A stretch of 64,000 nt of DNA from Rhizobium esperanzae (lineage in GTDB: Bacteria; Pseudomonadota; Alphaproteobacteria; Rhizobiales; Rhizobiaceae): assembly GCF_014197615.1 (NCBI RefSeq), contig NZ_JACIFY010000004.1:62001-126000 (forward strand). The letters are read 5' to 3'. The notes beneath the pieces were generated by a model. That model ran no database searches. It was not told the origin of the DNA and saw only the letters and a program-made list of their open reading frames with translations. The translations under genes were made by a program, and so were the position numbers. Numbering within the stretch: position 1 is the stretch's first letter; the number at the start of each line of letters is the position of its first letter. Positions 1 through 8,461 of this stretch are shown here, piece by piece.

Positions 1-123
1 TCCGTCGGCTCCATAGATCCAGAAGCTTCGAACAACCGGAAATGGCAGTATTCCGTCCATGACGGTCAGCGCGCCTCGTCCGTCGGACATCGTCTTTAAC
101 GTAAGCAGGGTAAAAGCAGACAA
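1..123 (-). CDS. Sugar 3,4-ketoisomerase-like cupin (FdtA/QdtA/WxcM type), partial
   Basis: Only the first 41 codons are inside the window; the gene runs off the left edge. The translation contains LKTMSDGRGALTV, then LPFPVVRSFWIYG, which is the opening strand pattern of the FdtA/QdtA/WxcM-like cupins that convert dTDP-4-keto-6-deoxyglucose to a 3-keto sugar. The homologous region begins before the only ATG (at 90), so a TTG at 123 is the likelier start; a weak GGAA lies upstream. It sits 25 nt downstream of rfbA on the same strand, and RfbA would supply dTDP-glucose for such an enzyme, which supports the assignment. The catalytic His residues lie outside the window, so a non-catalytic WxcM-like protein is possible. 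Confidence 0.62.
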   Translation of the reverse strand, partial: MSAFTLLTLKTMSDGRGALTVMDGILPFPVVRSFWIYGADG

Positions 124-148
124 GATTGGTTTTCCAGTTTTTGCCGGT

Positions 149-1060
149 TCAGCCGGGTGGGAAATGCGGAGCTGGCTCACTCACCAGGCTGATGAGGTAT
201 CGACCGTAAGAACTCTTTTCAAGTGGAGCTGCCAGCCTCAGCAATTGCTCGGCATCTATGTATCCCAAATGAAAGGCGATTTCTTCGGGGCAAGCAATCT
301 TCAGCCCCTGACGCCGCTCGATGGTGGCAATGAACTGGCTGGCTTCAAGGAGAGAATCATGCGTGCCCGTGTCGAGCCAGGCATGCCCTCGCCCCAGGAC
401 GGCAACATTCAGCTTTCCGGCCGATAAATAATGCCGATTGATGTCGGTAATTTCGGTTTCACCGCGCGGCGAGGGTTTCAAACTGCCAGCAATCTCAATC
501 ACGTCATTGTCGTAGAAATACAGACCAGTCACAGCGTAGGAAGAGCGGGGCTTGGTGGGTTTTTCCTCCAGGCTGAGGACTTTGCCCTGACCGTCAAACT
601 CCACCACCCCATACCGTTCGGGATCGTGAACCTTATACGCAAAGATTGTCGCTTCGTCCGACCTTTCGGAAGCTGCGGATAAATCATGAGTCAAGAGGTT
701 GCCGTAGAAGATATTGTCTCCAAGCACGAGCGCGGTGGACTCTCGCCCGATGAATTCCCTGCCGATCGAGAATGCCTGGGGAATTCCTTCCGGCGCGGCC
801 TGCACAGCATATTGAAGGTTCAGTCCCCACTGGGCGCCGTCACCAAGCAATTGTTCAAAACGCGGCGTGTCCTGCGGCGTCGAGATGATCAAGATATCCT
901 GGATTCCCGCAAGCATTAGCGTCGACAGCGGATAATAGATCATCGGTTTGTCAAAAACCGGAAGAAGCTGCTTCGAAATGGCGAGGGTCGCGGGGTGGAG
1001 CCGAGTGCCCGACCCCCCGGCGAGCAAGATGCCTTTGCGCAGCTTTTTCTTAGAAGACAA
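149..1060 (-). CDS. rfbA: Glucose-1-phosphate thymidylyltransferase
   Basis: Makes dTDP-glucose from dTTP and glucose-1-phosphate, the first step toward dTDP-rhamnose and other dTDP-deoxysugars of LPS or exopolysaccharide. The nucleotidyltransferase signature [16 protein letters not shown] lies at the N-terminus, followed by [43 protein letters not shown] and [16 protein letters not shown], all standard for RmlA/RfbA. There is no ATG ahead of the signature. A TTG preceded by AGGAGGT with a 3-nt gap gives a 303-aa protein, close to the usual 290 aa, so I place the start there rather than at the longer upstream frame. It is likely co-transcribed with the cupin gene on its 3' side. Confidence 0.93.
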   Translation of the reverse strand: MSSKKKLRKGILLAGGSGTRLHPATLAISKQLLPVFDKPMIYYPLSTLMLAGIQDILIISTPQDTPRFEQLLGDGAQWGLNLQYAVQAAPEGIPQAFSIGREFIGRESTALVLGDNIFYGNLLTHDLSAASERSDEATIFAYKVHDPERYGVVEFDGQGKVLSLEEKPTKPRSSYAVTGLYFYDNDVIEIAGSLKPSPRGETEITDINRHYLSAGKLNVAVLGRGHAWLDTGTHDSLLEASQFIATIERRQGLKIACPEEIAFHLGYIDAEQLLRLAAPLEKSSYGRYLISLVSEPAPHFPPG

Positions 1061-1315
1061 GAGACCTCCTGCAACTTGGTAAATCCGCGCGCGTTCACGA
1101 GCCTGTCGTGATGACGATCGCTGTTCGACACTGCTCACTACAGATAGATCGACCTGTATGCAATGCACTTACCGAAGCGAGAACTAGCGTAATCGTCTAT
1201 CAATCAGGCATTGATCAAAGATAATCTGCAGTAGTGGATTGCGACGCCGCCCTTCCGTCTGCTACGGGTCGGTCAGATTTCGCCTCTTAGAATTTTGAGC
1301 AAGACACCCGTCAAA

Positions 1316-2104
1316 ATGGCCACAGACACAGCCGATCCACGTCCGCCCCGGATAAGCCTTATCACTGTTTGCTGGAACGCAGAGCAGACCATTGCCGATG
1401 CGCTGAGGTCCATCGACGCTCAAACCTACCGCAATTTCGAGCACATCATTATCGACGGTGGCTCTAGCGATTCCACGCTCGCCATTATCGCTGCGGCGCC
1501 GGCGGAGAACCGGCGTGTACTTTCGGGACGGGACGGAGGTATCTATGAAGCGATGAACAAGGGGATTGGCCTTGCGAGCGGCGAGATCATCGGATTCTTG
1601 AATGCGGATGACACCTTCGAAAGCAGCGGCTCGCTCAAAACGGTGGCGGCTGCGCTGGAAGACGAAGCCTATGACGGCTGCTATGGCGATCTCATCTATG
1701 TTTCCAACCAGCATACCGACCGCAAAGTCCGTTATTGGAAATCCTGTGCGTTTCAACCCGGTTCCTTTGCGCGCGGCTGGTGCCCGCCGCATCCGACATT
1801 CTATGTTCGGCGTCGCATCTATGACCGGTTCGGGATGTTCGATCTGCGTTATCGGCTGGCAGCCGACGTCGAGTTGATGATGCGATTTCTGGAAGTCGGG
1901 CGCATCAAAACCATTTATATCCCCCGCGTGTTGGTCAGGATGCGCCTGGGGGGCGCGACAAACAAAAACGTCCAAAACATATCGCGTCAGAACAAGGAAG
2001 TGCTGCGCGCGCTTGCCGGCCATGGCCTCAAGGTCTCGGTCCCTGTGTTCTGGGCATCGAAGCTCGTAAACCGCCTCGGTCAGTTCCTGACACGAAATCG
2101 GTAG
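1316..2104 (+). CDS. Family 2 glycosyltransferase
   Basis: GT-A fold sugar transferase of about 262 aa, probably cytoplasmic, working on surface polysaccharide. Visible motifs are the N-terminal SLITVCWNAEQTIADAL strand, IIIDGGSSDST (nucleotide binding), RDGGIYEAMNKGIGLASGE and FLNADDTF, whose DD-type pair would hold the metal-sugar nucleotide. The set is like WcaE/WcaA-type transferases. It is transcribed divergently from rfbA, and the roughly 250-bp gap must hold both promoters; I could not pick out either. A TTG 21 nt further upstream is also in frame. Neither start has a clear Shine-Dalgarno sequence, so ATG is preferred only because it is the standard codon. The acceptor sugar cannot be told from sequence. 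Confidence 0.85.
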   Translation: MATDTADPRPPRISLITVCWNAEQTIADALRSIDAQTYRNFEHIIIDGGSSDSTLAIIAAAPAENRRVLSGRDGGIYEAMNKGIGLASGEIIGFLNADDTFESSGSLKTVAAALEDEAYDGCYGDLIYVSNQHTDRKVRYWKSCAFQPGSFARGWCPPHPTFYVRRRIYDRFGMFDLRYRLAADVELMMRFLEVGRIKTIYIPRVLVRMRLGGATNKNVQNISRQNKEVLRALAGHGLKVSVPVFWASKLVNRLGQFLTRNR

Positions 2105-2507
2105 CAGCGGACTTGCCGCGTTGGATTTCATGCGGCATCTGCAGCCGCTTTGCGAACTTGATGTCCACTTTGCGAATAATCCTGCCCGCATCCGGGCTGC
2201 GATGCAGAAGCATTAACGCATATGCGCTTAAATCGATCGCGCAAGGCCAGACGTCCGACAGGCTGCCTGTCCGCGACTTGATTTAAGTCAGAGACGCAAC
2301 CGATCGGTCTGCAAGAGGCCCACATGCGATCGAATGAGTCGATTGCATCTTTCAAACAATGATCCCGAAGCCGATAGAACCGTCGTGGCTGGCCGGAAGA
2401 CAATCCGGCTCTGCGACTTGTTTATTCACCGAAGCCGTTCCGTTCAGCTTCATGAGAATTATGCAAGTGACCATGGTCTACAAGAAAGTCGGGCAGAGCG
2501 CGGATCC
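2105..2507 (+). other. Intergenic region ahead of the GGDEF-EAL gene
   Basis: About 400 bases with no gene I can support. The GGDEF-EAL frame stays open back to 2334, but the extra N-terminal residues are polar, unlike the membrane sensor that follows, so I treat them as untranslated leader. I see no tRNA, strong terminator or recognisable operator. Confidence 0.4.
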
Positions 2508-4487
2508 ATGACCAGAGACCCGATCCCGCTGACGAGCAGGCTCGCGAAGGTTCGCGCGTTCATGTCCATCCCTTTGGACAAGCCGGAATTGCTCAAGGCT
2601 CAGTACAAGGCCTTCTCCTATCAGCTGCCGCTTATGTATGTCATTCTCCTGACCAATACGTGGGTGTTGGCCGCGACCCATATGTCGGTCGCGCCGGCCT
2701 GGATGGCTGTCTACATCCCGGTCGTTCTGACATTGGTCTGCGCCTTTCGTATCCTGTCCTGGTCGCGTTCCCTGCGGATCGCGCCGACCCATGAGGTCGC
2801 CGCGCGGGCGCTGGCGCGCACCAATCGGCTCGCCAGCATCATCGCCGTCGCCTTCACAGGCTGGTCCCTGATGCTGTTTCCCTACGGCGACGCCTCTGAG
2901 AAGAGCCATGTGGCCTTCTATATGGCGATTACCGTTATCGGCGTGATTTTCTGCTTGATGCATCTGCGTCCGGCAGCCTTTACCGTGGCTGCCATCGTCA
3001 ACGGCGCGTTCTTCATCTTTTTCGCGCTGTCGGGCAATGCCGTCTTCATTGCCATCGCTATCAATACCGGGCTTGTTTCCGGCACCATGCTGGTCATCCT
3101 TCTCATTCAATACCGAGATTTCACCCAGCTGATCGCGGCGAAGATAGAGACCGAGGCGCTGAGCAACGAAAACTTTCGGCTCGCCAATCTCGACAGCCTC
3201 ACCGAGCTTCCCAATCGCCGTGCATTCTTTTCCCATCTCGGGGGAGCCTTCAGCGAGGCCGAGAGCGATGGGCAAAGCCTTGCGGTCGGCATCATCGATC
3301 TTGATGGCTTCAAGCCGGTCAACGACCTCTATGGTCACGGCATCGGCGACAAATTGCTCTACGAAGTCGGGCAGCGTCTGGCCGGGCTATGCCCGGCGAA
3401 TATGCATCTTGCCAGACTCGGCGGCGATGAATTTTCGCTGATCATGCCCGGGCCAGCGAACGAGGCCGAACTGCTGGCCCTCGGCGAAAGCCTGTGCACA
3501 GCGCTGCGCGTGCCCTTCGTCTTTGCGGAAGCCGCCGTGCAGATTTCCTGCTCCATCGGCTTTGCGGTCTACCCGGAAAAGGCCAAAAGCGCGGCAGATC
3601 TTTTCGAGCGTGCCGACTATGCGCTCTATCACGGCAAGCGGACCAAACGTGGCAGGGCCGTCCTGTTTTCCTCCGATCACGATGCGGAAATCCGTCGCGA
3701 TGCCAGGATCGAACAAGTCCTGCAGATGGCCGATTTGCAGGAAGAGTTGAGTGTCGTGTTTCAGCCGATCGTCGATGTCCGACTGGATGAGACCATCGGA
3801 TTTGAGGCGCTGGCGCGCTGGGCGAGCCCCGTCCTCGGAAACGTCTCGCCGGCCCAGTTCATTCCCGTCGCCGAACGGGCGGGCTTCATCAACCGCATCA
3901 CGCGGCCGCTTCTCGAAAAAGCCCTCGCCGTCGCGGCCAATTGGCCGGCGGGCATCCGGCTTTCCTTCAATTTGTCGGCGCAGGACCTGACCTCACCGGA
4001 AGGTTTGCTGCATCTCATCAGCATTATCCACGCAAGCCGTTTCGATCCCAAACGTCTCGATCTCGAGATCACCGAGACGGCCTTCGCTGCCGATTTCGGT
4101 CAAATTCAAAGCGCGATCACCACCTTGAAGGCACTCGGCTGCAGCATATCGCTTGACGATTTCGGCATCGGCTATTCGAGCCTTTCGCGGCTTCACGCGC
4201 TGCCGTTGACCAAGATCAAGATCGACCGCAGTTTCGTGACCGATCTGCACCAGAAACCGGCCAGCTACAAGATCGTCAAGTCGCTGCTGGCACTCGGCCG
4301 CGACATGGGCCTCGACTGCGTCATCGAGGGCGTCGAAACGCGAGAAGAACTGACCGTGCTCGGAGAACTCGGCGGTTTCCTGATCCAGGGATACTTCTAT
4401 TCGCGGCCGATGCACGAAGGCGACATCCCTGCGTTTTTGAGTTTGCGGCCCAACGTGTCACGCCGAAATCATGCTCAGCTTCATTGA
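2508..4487 (+). CDS. Membrane GGDEF-EAL protein (cyclic-di-GMP turnover)
   Basis: About 659 aa. Six hydrophobic helices fill roughly residues 35-210 (a MASE-like membrane sensor), followed by a GGDEF domain with intact GGDEF at 305-309 and an EAL domain with EAL at 433-435. Downstream EAL-domain motifs EITET, DDFGIGYSSLSRL, KIDRSFV and EGVET are present, so both diguanylate cyclase and phosphodiesterase active sites look complete. Which activity dominates cannot be read from sequence. It probably adjusts c-di-GMP in response to a membrane or redox signal and so affects motility versus exopolysaccharide. The start chosen (MTRDPIPLT) directly precedes the conserved part; a second ATG 54 nt downstream is an alternative. 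Confidence 0.9.
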   Translation: MTRDPIPLTSRLAKVRAFMSIPLDKPELLKAQYKAFSYQLPLMYVILLTNTWVLAATHMSVAPAWMAVYIPVVLTLVCAFRILSWSRSLRIAPTHEVAARALARTNRLASIIAVAFTGWSLMLFPYGDASEKSHVAFYMAITVIGVIFCLMHLRPAAFTVAAIVNGAFFIFFALSGNAVFIAIAINTGLVSGTMLVILLIQYRDFTQLIAAKIETEALSNENFRLANLDSLTELPNRRAFFSHLGGAFSEAESDGQSLAVGIIDLDGFKPVNDLYGHGIGDKLLYEVGQRLAGLCPANMHLARLGGDEFSLIMPGPANEAELLALGESLCTALRVPFVFAEAAVQISCSIGFAVYPEKAKSAADLFERADYALYHGKRTKRGRAVLFSSDHDAEIRRDARIEQVLQMADLQEELSVVFQPIVDVRLDETIGFEALARWASPVLGNVSPAQFIPVAERAGFINRITRPLLEKALAVAANWPAGIRLSFNLSAQDLTSPEGLLHLISIIHASRFDPKRLDLEITETAFAADFGQIQSAITTLKALGCSISLDDFGIGYSSLSRLHALPLTKIKIDRSFVTDLHQKPASYKIVKSLLALGRDMGLDCVIEGVETREELTVLGELGGFLIQGYFYSRPMHEGDIPAFLSLRPNVSRRNHAQLH

Positions 4488-4662
4488 CCCTGCCGGTTTA
4501 CTGTTCGCCGGCGCGCTGGTCGGCGTCGTCATCATCGGAGCATTGATCGTCGTTCGTCCAGTCGCCGCCGATGCCCTGCTCTATCAGGCCAAAGTCACGC
4601 GGAATTGTGTCGTCATGTCGGCCATTGAGAGCAAGTCTGCAACAGCGGATGCGCCGGCCTGA
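4471..4662 (+). CDS. Possible 63-aa membrane protein
   Basis: A short frame overlapping the last 17 nt of the GGDEF-EAL gene. It begins with one clear hydrophobic segment (about residues 8-30, rich in G, V, A, I) and ends in a short polar tail. It fills an otherwise empty 186-bp gap before the convergent anti-sigma gene. I know no family for it, and no Shine-Dalgarno sequence stands out, so it may be chance. Confidence 0.28.
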   Translation: MLSFIDPAGLLFAGALVGVVIIGALIVVRPVAADALLYQAKVTRNCVVMSAIESKSATADAPA

Positions 4663-4673
4663 ATGGGCATGAC

Positions 4674-5477
4674 TTAGGCTGCTACCCTCTCCCGCACTCC
4701 ATCGGCAATCGCCGTCATCCTGTCCACGGGCGCGTGGCCGATCAGCATGAAGGCGTGCGTGCCGTTCGACCAGTAGACGACGTTCATGCCCTTGCGGCTT
4801 TCGACATCCGGCGCCTTGGGGCCGGCATCGGAGCGGACGATGCAAAGCGCCATCGGCCCGGTTTCGGGGTCGAGATAGGCGATCTGGGCGAGCGGCTTGC
4901 CGTCATATTGCAGGAGCAGGGCGCGTTTGAAATCGATGCCCGGCAGTGCGACGGCTTCGGGAGAAAGTGACAGGCCGAGTTTTTCGTCGAAGGTGCCGAG
5001 CTGAGCGGCCTGGACGTCTCCGGCGGGCACAGGGCCGGCCAGGGTTTCCGGTGTATAGAGGGAGATATAATCGGCGACCACGGCGCGCCATTCGCTGTTT
5101 TCGTCCTTTGCCGAAAAGCGCGTTCCCATGCCGATGACGGCGCGGTCGATCGCGATACCGACGACCAGCGAGGCGGCCAGTGCACCGAGGAAGCGGCGGC
5201 GGCCGGCGAAGGCCGGCGCAGCAGCGGATCTTGCGCTCTCATGCGCGGGGATGGCCGCAAGCATCCTCTCGAGTTTCTCGCGCGGGGCCTGCGACAAAAG
5301 GGGGGCGAAGGCCTGTTCGAAAGGCAGGCTGGCGCGGGCCAGGAATTCCAGCCGCTCGGCGACGGCCCGGTCTTCATTCACCATGGTTTCGATGCGTGCG
5401 GTCTCCTCGGCCGTCAGTTCGCCGTCGATGAAGGCGGTGAGCTCCTCGTCGGAGGGAATGGTGTCTCTCGTATTCAT
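4674..5477 (-). CDS. Anti-sigma factor (membrane, non-zinc type)
   Basis: 267 aa. The N-terminal cytoplasmic part carries DEELTAFIDGELTAEETARIE, the helix typical of anti-ECF sigma factors, and lacks the His-Cys-Cys zinc motif of ZAS proteins. A single membrane helix (about residues 95-112, FLGALAASLVVGIAIDRAV) follows, then a roughly 150-aa periplasmic domain. Its ATG overlaps the stop of the upstream sigma gene by ATGA, so the two are translationally coupled, as is normal for a sigma/anti-sigma pair. It should hold the sigma factor at the membrane until a periplasmic or redox signal releases it. The signal cannot be told from sequence. Confidence 0.85.
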   Translation of the reverse strand: MNTRDTIPSDEELTAFIDGELTAEETARIETMVNEDRAVAERLEFLARASLPFEQAFAPLLSQAPREKLERMLAAIPAHESARSAAAPAFAGRRRFLGALAASLVVGIAIDRAVIGMGTRFSAKDENSEWRAVVADYISLYTPETLAGPVPAGDVQAAQLGTFDEKLGLSLSPEAVALPGIDFKRALLLQYDGKPLAQIAYLDPETGPMALCIVRSDAGPKAPDVESRKGMNVVYWSNGTHAFMLIGHAPVDRMTAIADGVRERVAA

Positions 5478-6079
5478 TGCCGTCCCCCTTCCCGCTCGTC
5501 GCCGGAGAGCTTGGCGCGGGCGGCCGCCAGCCGGCTCATCACGGTTCCGATCGGAATATCCAGTATGCCCGCAACCTCGCGATAGGAAAGTCCTTCGACA
5601 TAGGCGAGGAAGACCGCCGTTCTCTGCGCCTCGGGCAGCGCATTCACCCGTTTCAGCACCTGAGCGGCCATCACATGGGTTTCGGTATCGTGGGCACCGT
5701 CGAAGGTCAGCGCCTCGCCGGCATCGACGAAACCCTGGCCCTGGCGCACCCGGCGCGAGCGAATCTCGTTAAGCCAGATCGAATGCAGGATCGAAAACAG
5801 CCAGCGATCGAGCCGGGTGCCGGGGATGAATTGGTCGGCGCGCTCCAGCGCGCGCAGGCAGGTCGCCTGCACCAGATCGTCGGCGACATCGCGCTGATGC
5901 GAGAGAACCAGACCATAACGCCAGAGCCTGGCCAGATTTTCCATCAGGCCGCTCCTGATATCCGCTGCGCTCGCGATGGCCGCCTCCGACGATCCTGCAT
6001 CCTTCGGAACCGCCGGATAAACCGGCGATCCCGCTCTAGCGTGACTATAGGCAGGAAACAGGGTGCGCGCGACCGACAT
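5474..6079 (-). CDS. ECF RNA polymerase sigma factor
   Basis: 201 aa. Region 2 is seen as HQRDVADDLVQATCLRALERADQF...RLDRWLFSILHSIWLNEIR, and region 4 as LPEAQRTAVFLAYVEGLSYREVAGILDIPIGTVMSRLAAARAKL, joined by a short linker as in group 4 (ECF) sigma factors. The first 45 residues are poorly conserved in character, and an internal ATG (MENLARLWRYG) could be the true start, giving 156 aa. It directly precedes and overlaps its anti-sigma gene, and a TPR gene ends 48 bp upstream on the same strand. The regulon may include the TPR gene or the divergent polyketide genes, but I see no convincing ECF promoter there. Confidence 0.9.
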   Translation of the reverse strand: MSVARTLFPAYSHARAGSPVYPAVPKDAGSSEAAIASAADIRSGLMENLARLWRYGLVLSHQRDVADDLVQATCLRALERADQFIPGTRLDRWLFSILHSIWLNEIRSRRVRQGQGFVDAGEALTFDGAHDTETHVMAAQVLKRVNALPEAQRTAVFLAYVEGLSYREVAGILDIPIGTVMSRLAAARAKLSGDEREGGRQ

Positions 6080-6127
6080 TCGGAAATCCCTTTCGTGGTT
6101 CCGTTTTCCTGCCCTTGGGCCACCCGA

Positions 6128-6664
6128 TCAGATCTTCGACGGATCGATGATCGCGGCGTTCAGATCCTGATATTCCTCGCAGCCCGTACCGCAGATCGCC
6201 TTGATCGACTGCAACTGGTCCTTGGCGAGATCGAGCTGGCCCTTGATGACATAGGCTTCGCCGAGATATTCGCGGACCTTGGCGTATTGCGGATCCATCT
6301 TCACCGACTTGAGATAATAGGAGATGCCTTCGTCGGTGCGGCCGAGTTTGCGGGTGGCATAACCGCGATAATTCAGCACCTCGGCCGTATTCTGGTCCTT
6401 GACCGTGTCGAGCATGGCAAGTGCTTCTTCATAGCGGCCGACCTTGGCCAGCGAATAGGCATAGTCGGTGCGGTTTTCGTCGGAGACGTTGGCGCTCTGC
6501 TGCTTGACGCATTTCTTGGTCTTCTGGTCGTAGATCTCGCCCTTCTTGCAGGTCGGCATCGTGCTGCTGTCATTGCCGGCAGCAAAAATCGGGCCGGCGA
6601 AAACGGAAGCGGCAAGGCAGCCGCCGAGAAGGATTGAAGCAATGCGGACTGTCATGATCGTCAT
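6128..6664 (-). CDS. Secreted TPR-repeat protein
   Basis: 178 aa. The start at MTIMTVRIAS has a good GAGGAG seven bases upstream, which excludes the longer frame. A signal peptide (about residues 1-28, ending SVFAGPIFAAG) is followed by a small two-cysteine segment, TCKKGEIYDQKTKKCVKQ, then about three tetratricopeptide repeats (RTDYAYSLAKVGRYEEALAML, AEVLNYRGYATRKLGRTDEGISYY, YAKVREYLGEAYVIKGQLDLAK). A further cysteine pair, CGTGC, is near the end. Such proteins usually act as periplasmic scaffolds. It is the first gene of a same-strand set with the sigma and anti-sigma genes, so it may be a target or a signal input of that switch. Confidence 0.8.
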   Translation of the reverse strand: MTIMTVRIASILLGGCLAASVFAGPIFAAGNDSSTMPTCKKGEIYDQKTKKCVKQQSANVSDENRTDYAYSLAKVGRYEEALAMLDTVKDQNTAEVLNYRGYATRKLGRTDEGISYYLKSVKMDPQYAKVREYLGEAYVIKGQLDLAKDQLQSIKAICGTGCEEYQDLNAAIIDPSKI

Positions 6665-6834
6665 GGGAAAACTCCTCGAGAGTGACGTTGCGAGGAGAGA
6701 ACACCGTTGCACCTCGCTTTATTCGAAAGCCTCTCCATTTTCTTCATCACTGCTTCGTGAAGTGCTCGAGGCCGAATAGATTGCAGGAACCGGGTGTTTT
6801 CCGTCGTTCCGCCGGGAACGATAAGGAGAATTTT

Positions 6835-7890
6835 GTGACCGATACCGTGAAACTCATCAGCCTCGCCGTCGCCACACCCGAACATGTCATTTTCCAGAGC
6901 GAGGCGGTCGAAGCCTCGGCCCGATTGTTTGCCGACCGTTTCGAGGATTTCCGCCACCTTGCCCGCGTCTTCGACAGCGCCGGCATTGAAAAGCGCCATG
7001 CGGCGCGGCCGCTTGCCTGGTTCGACGAGCCGCATGGCTGGCAGGACCGGATGCACGCCTATGCGGAGGTGGCGGGCGCACTCTTCGTCGAGGCGGTCAG
7101 CTCGGCCCTTCGCCAGGCGGGGCTCGATGCCGGCGATGTCGACTGTGTCGTGACGGTCTCGTCGACCGGTTTTACGACGCCGAGCCTCGATGCGCAGATG
7201 GCCCGCCGGATGGGATTCAGGGCCGATATCGAGCGCGTGCCGGTCTTTGGGCTCGGCTGTGCGGCCGGCGTGTCGGGTTTTGCGATCGCCTCGCGGCTGG
7301 CGCGCAGCCGGCCGGGCGCCGTCGTGCTTTTCGTCTCGATCGAGCTCTGCACGCTGGCCTTCCGGCTGGACGAACTGACCCGGCCGAACATTATCGCGAC
7401 GGCGCTTTTCGGCGATGGCGCCGCTGCCTGCGTGCTGCGATCCGGTGACGGCGGGCTGGCGGAGGTGGAATCAACCGGCGAGCATCTCTTTCCCGACACG
7501 CTCGATATCATGGGCTGGAAGATCGACGACGGCGGCTTCGGCATCGTGCTGGCGCAATCGCTGCCGCCCTTTGCCGAGCGAGAGCTCGGCCCGGCGGTGA
7601 CGGCCATTCTGGCGCGCAACGGACTGACATCAGGTGATATCGACCGCTTCATCTGCCATCCCGGCGGAACGAAAGTGCTGGCTGCGATGGAGAGTGCGCT
7701 TTCGCTGCCGCCGGGCACACTCGATCATGAGCGGGCCGTGCTTGCCGAATATGGCAACATGTCGTCACCCACCATCCTGTTCGTCCTGGAGCGGGCGATC
7801 CGCGCCGGATTGCCGGAGCGGGCAGCGATGATCGCCATGGGGCCGGGCTTTTCGGCGAGCTGCGTGACGCTCCGGAAGGTGGCACGATGA
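6835..7890 (+). CDS. Type III polyketide synthase (chalcone synthase-like)
   Basis: 351 aa, the normal size for a bacterial type III PKS. The Cys-His-Asn catalytic triad is intact: Cys142 in GLGCAAGVSGF, His275 in CHPGGTKVL and Asn308 in EYGNMSSPTILF. These enzymes extend an acyl-CoA starter with malonyl-CoA and cyclise the product to an alkylpyrone or alkylresorcinol. The start is a GTG with AAGGAG six bases upstream; the 51 residues ahead of it in the open frame are not homologous in character. The ATGA overlap with the next gene, a methyltransferase, matches the bpsA-bpsB/srsA-srsB arrangement of phenolic-lipid and alkylpyrone loci. Starter unit and product are unknown. Confidence 0.92.
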   Translation: MTDTVKLISLAVATPEHVIFQSEAVEASARLFADRFEDFRHLARVFDSAGIEKRHAARPLAWFDEPHGWQDRMHAYAEVAGALFVEAVSSALRQAGLDAGDVDCVVTVSSTGFTTPSLDAQMARRMGFRADIERVPVFGLGCAAGVSGFAIASRLARSRPGAVVLFVSIELCTLAFRLDELTRPNIIATALFGDGAAACVLRSGDGGLAEVESTGEHLFPDTLDIMGWKIDDGGFGIVLAQSLPPFAERELGPAVTAILARNGLTSGDIDRFICHPGGTKVLAAMESALSLPPGTLDHERAVLAEYGNMSSPTILFVLERAIRAGLPERAAMIAMGPGFSASCVTLRKVAR

Positions 7891-8387
7891 TCCCGTCGAT
7901 CGCGCTCCTGACCTTCGTGACGCTGCAGCGGCTGGGCGAACTCGTGCTCGCCCGCCGCAACACCGCCGCCCTTCTCGCCAGAGGTGCCAGAGAGGTGGCG
8001 CCGGAGCACTATCCCGCCATGGTGGCGCTGCATGCCGGCTGGCTCGTCGGACTATGGCTGCTGGCCGCGGGCAGACCGGTCGAGCTTTTCTGGTTTGCCG
8101 TATTCACAGGGCTGCAGGCGCTCAGGCTCTGGGTACTGGCGACGCTGAAGGAGCGCTGGACGACGCGCATCATCATCCTGCCCGGCGCGCCGCTCGTCAG
8201 ATCCGGGCCCTATCGCTTCCTCCGGCACCCGAATTACGCGATCGTCGTCGGCGAGATCGCCGCCCTTCCGCTGGCTTTCGGCCTGCCCTTCTACGCGATC
8301 GGTTTTTCGCTTCTCAACGCCTGCGTCCTCTATATCCGCATGAAAGCCGAAAATGCCGCACTGGAAAGCGTAATGATTGTGAAATGA
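7887..8387 (+). CDS. Isoprenylcysteine carboxyl methyltransferase-family membrane enzyme
   Basis: 166 aa with about four hydrophobic segments. The C-terminal half has GPYRFLRHPNYAIVVGE, then a hydrophobic stretch and YIRMKAENAAL, which form the SAM-binding and RHPxY-type signature of the ICMT/YpbQ family. In Bacillus the YpbQ-like protein BpsB O-methylates alkylpyrones made by the neighbouring type III PKS. The 4-nt stop/start overlap with the PKS gene here suggests the same partnership, that is, O-methylation of a lipid-like pyrone in the membrane. That role is inferred from context; the family also includes enzymes with other substrates. Confidence 0.85.
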   Translation: MIPSIALLTFVTLQRLGELVLARRNTAALLARGAREVAPEHYPAMVALHAGWLVGLWLLAAGRPVELFWFAVFTGLQALRLWVLATLKERWTTRIIILPGAPLVRSGPYRFLRHPNYAIVVGEIAALPLAFGLPFYAIGFSLLNACVLYIRMKAENAALESVMIVK

Positions 8388-8461
8388 ATGCGATTTTTCG
8401 TTTGCGCTGTCGTATCGGCAGGGGCATTTTCACCCCGGCAAAACAGCGGAATGCAGGGGAA

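Noticed and set aside
940..1131. A short minus-strand frame overlapping the rfbA start.
   Set aside because: It is out of frame with the recognisable nucleotidyltransferase motif and has no homology.
6786..6810. EcfG-like promoter ahead of the polyketide synthase (GGAAC and CGTT).
   Set aside because: The two elements are only 14 bp apart, too close for the 16-17 bp needed.
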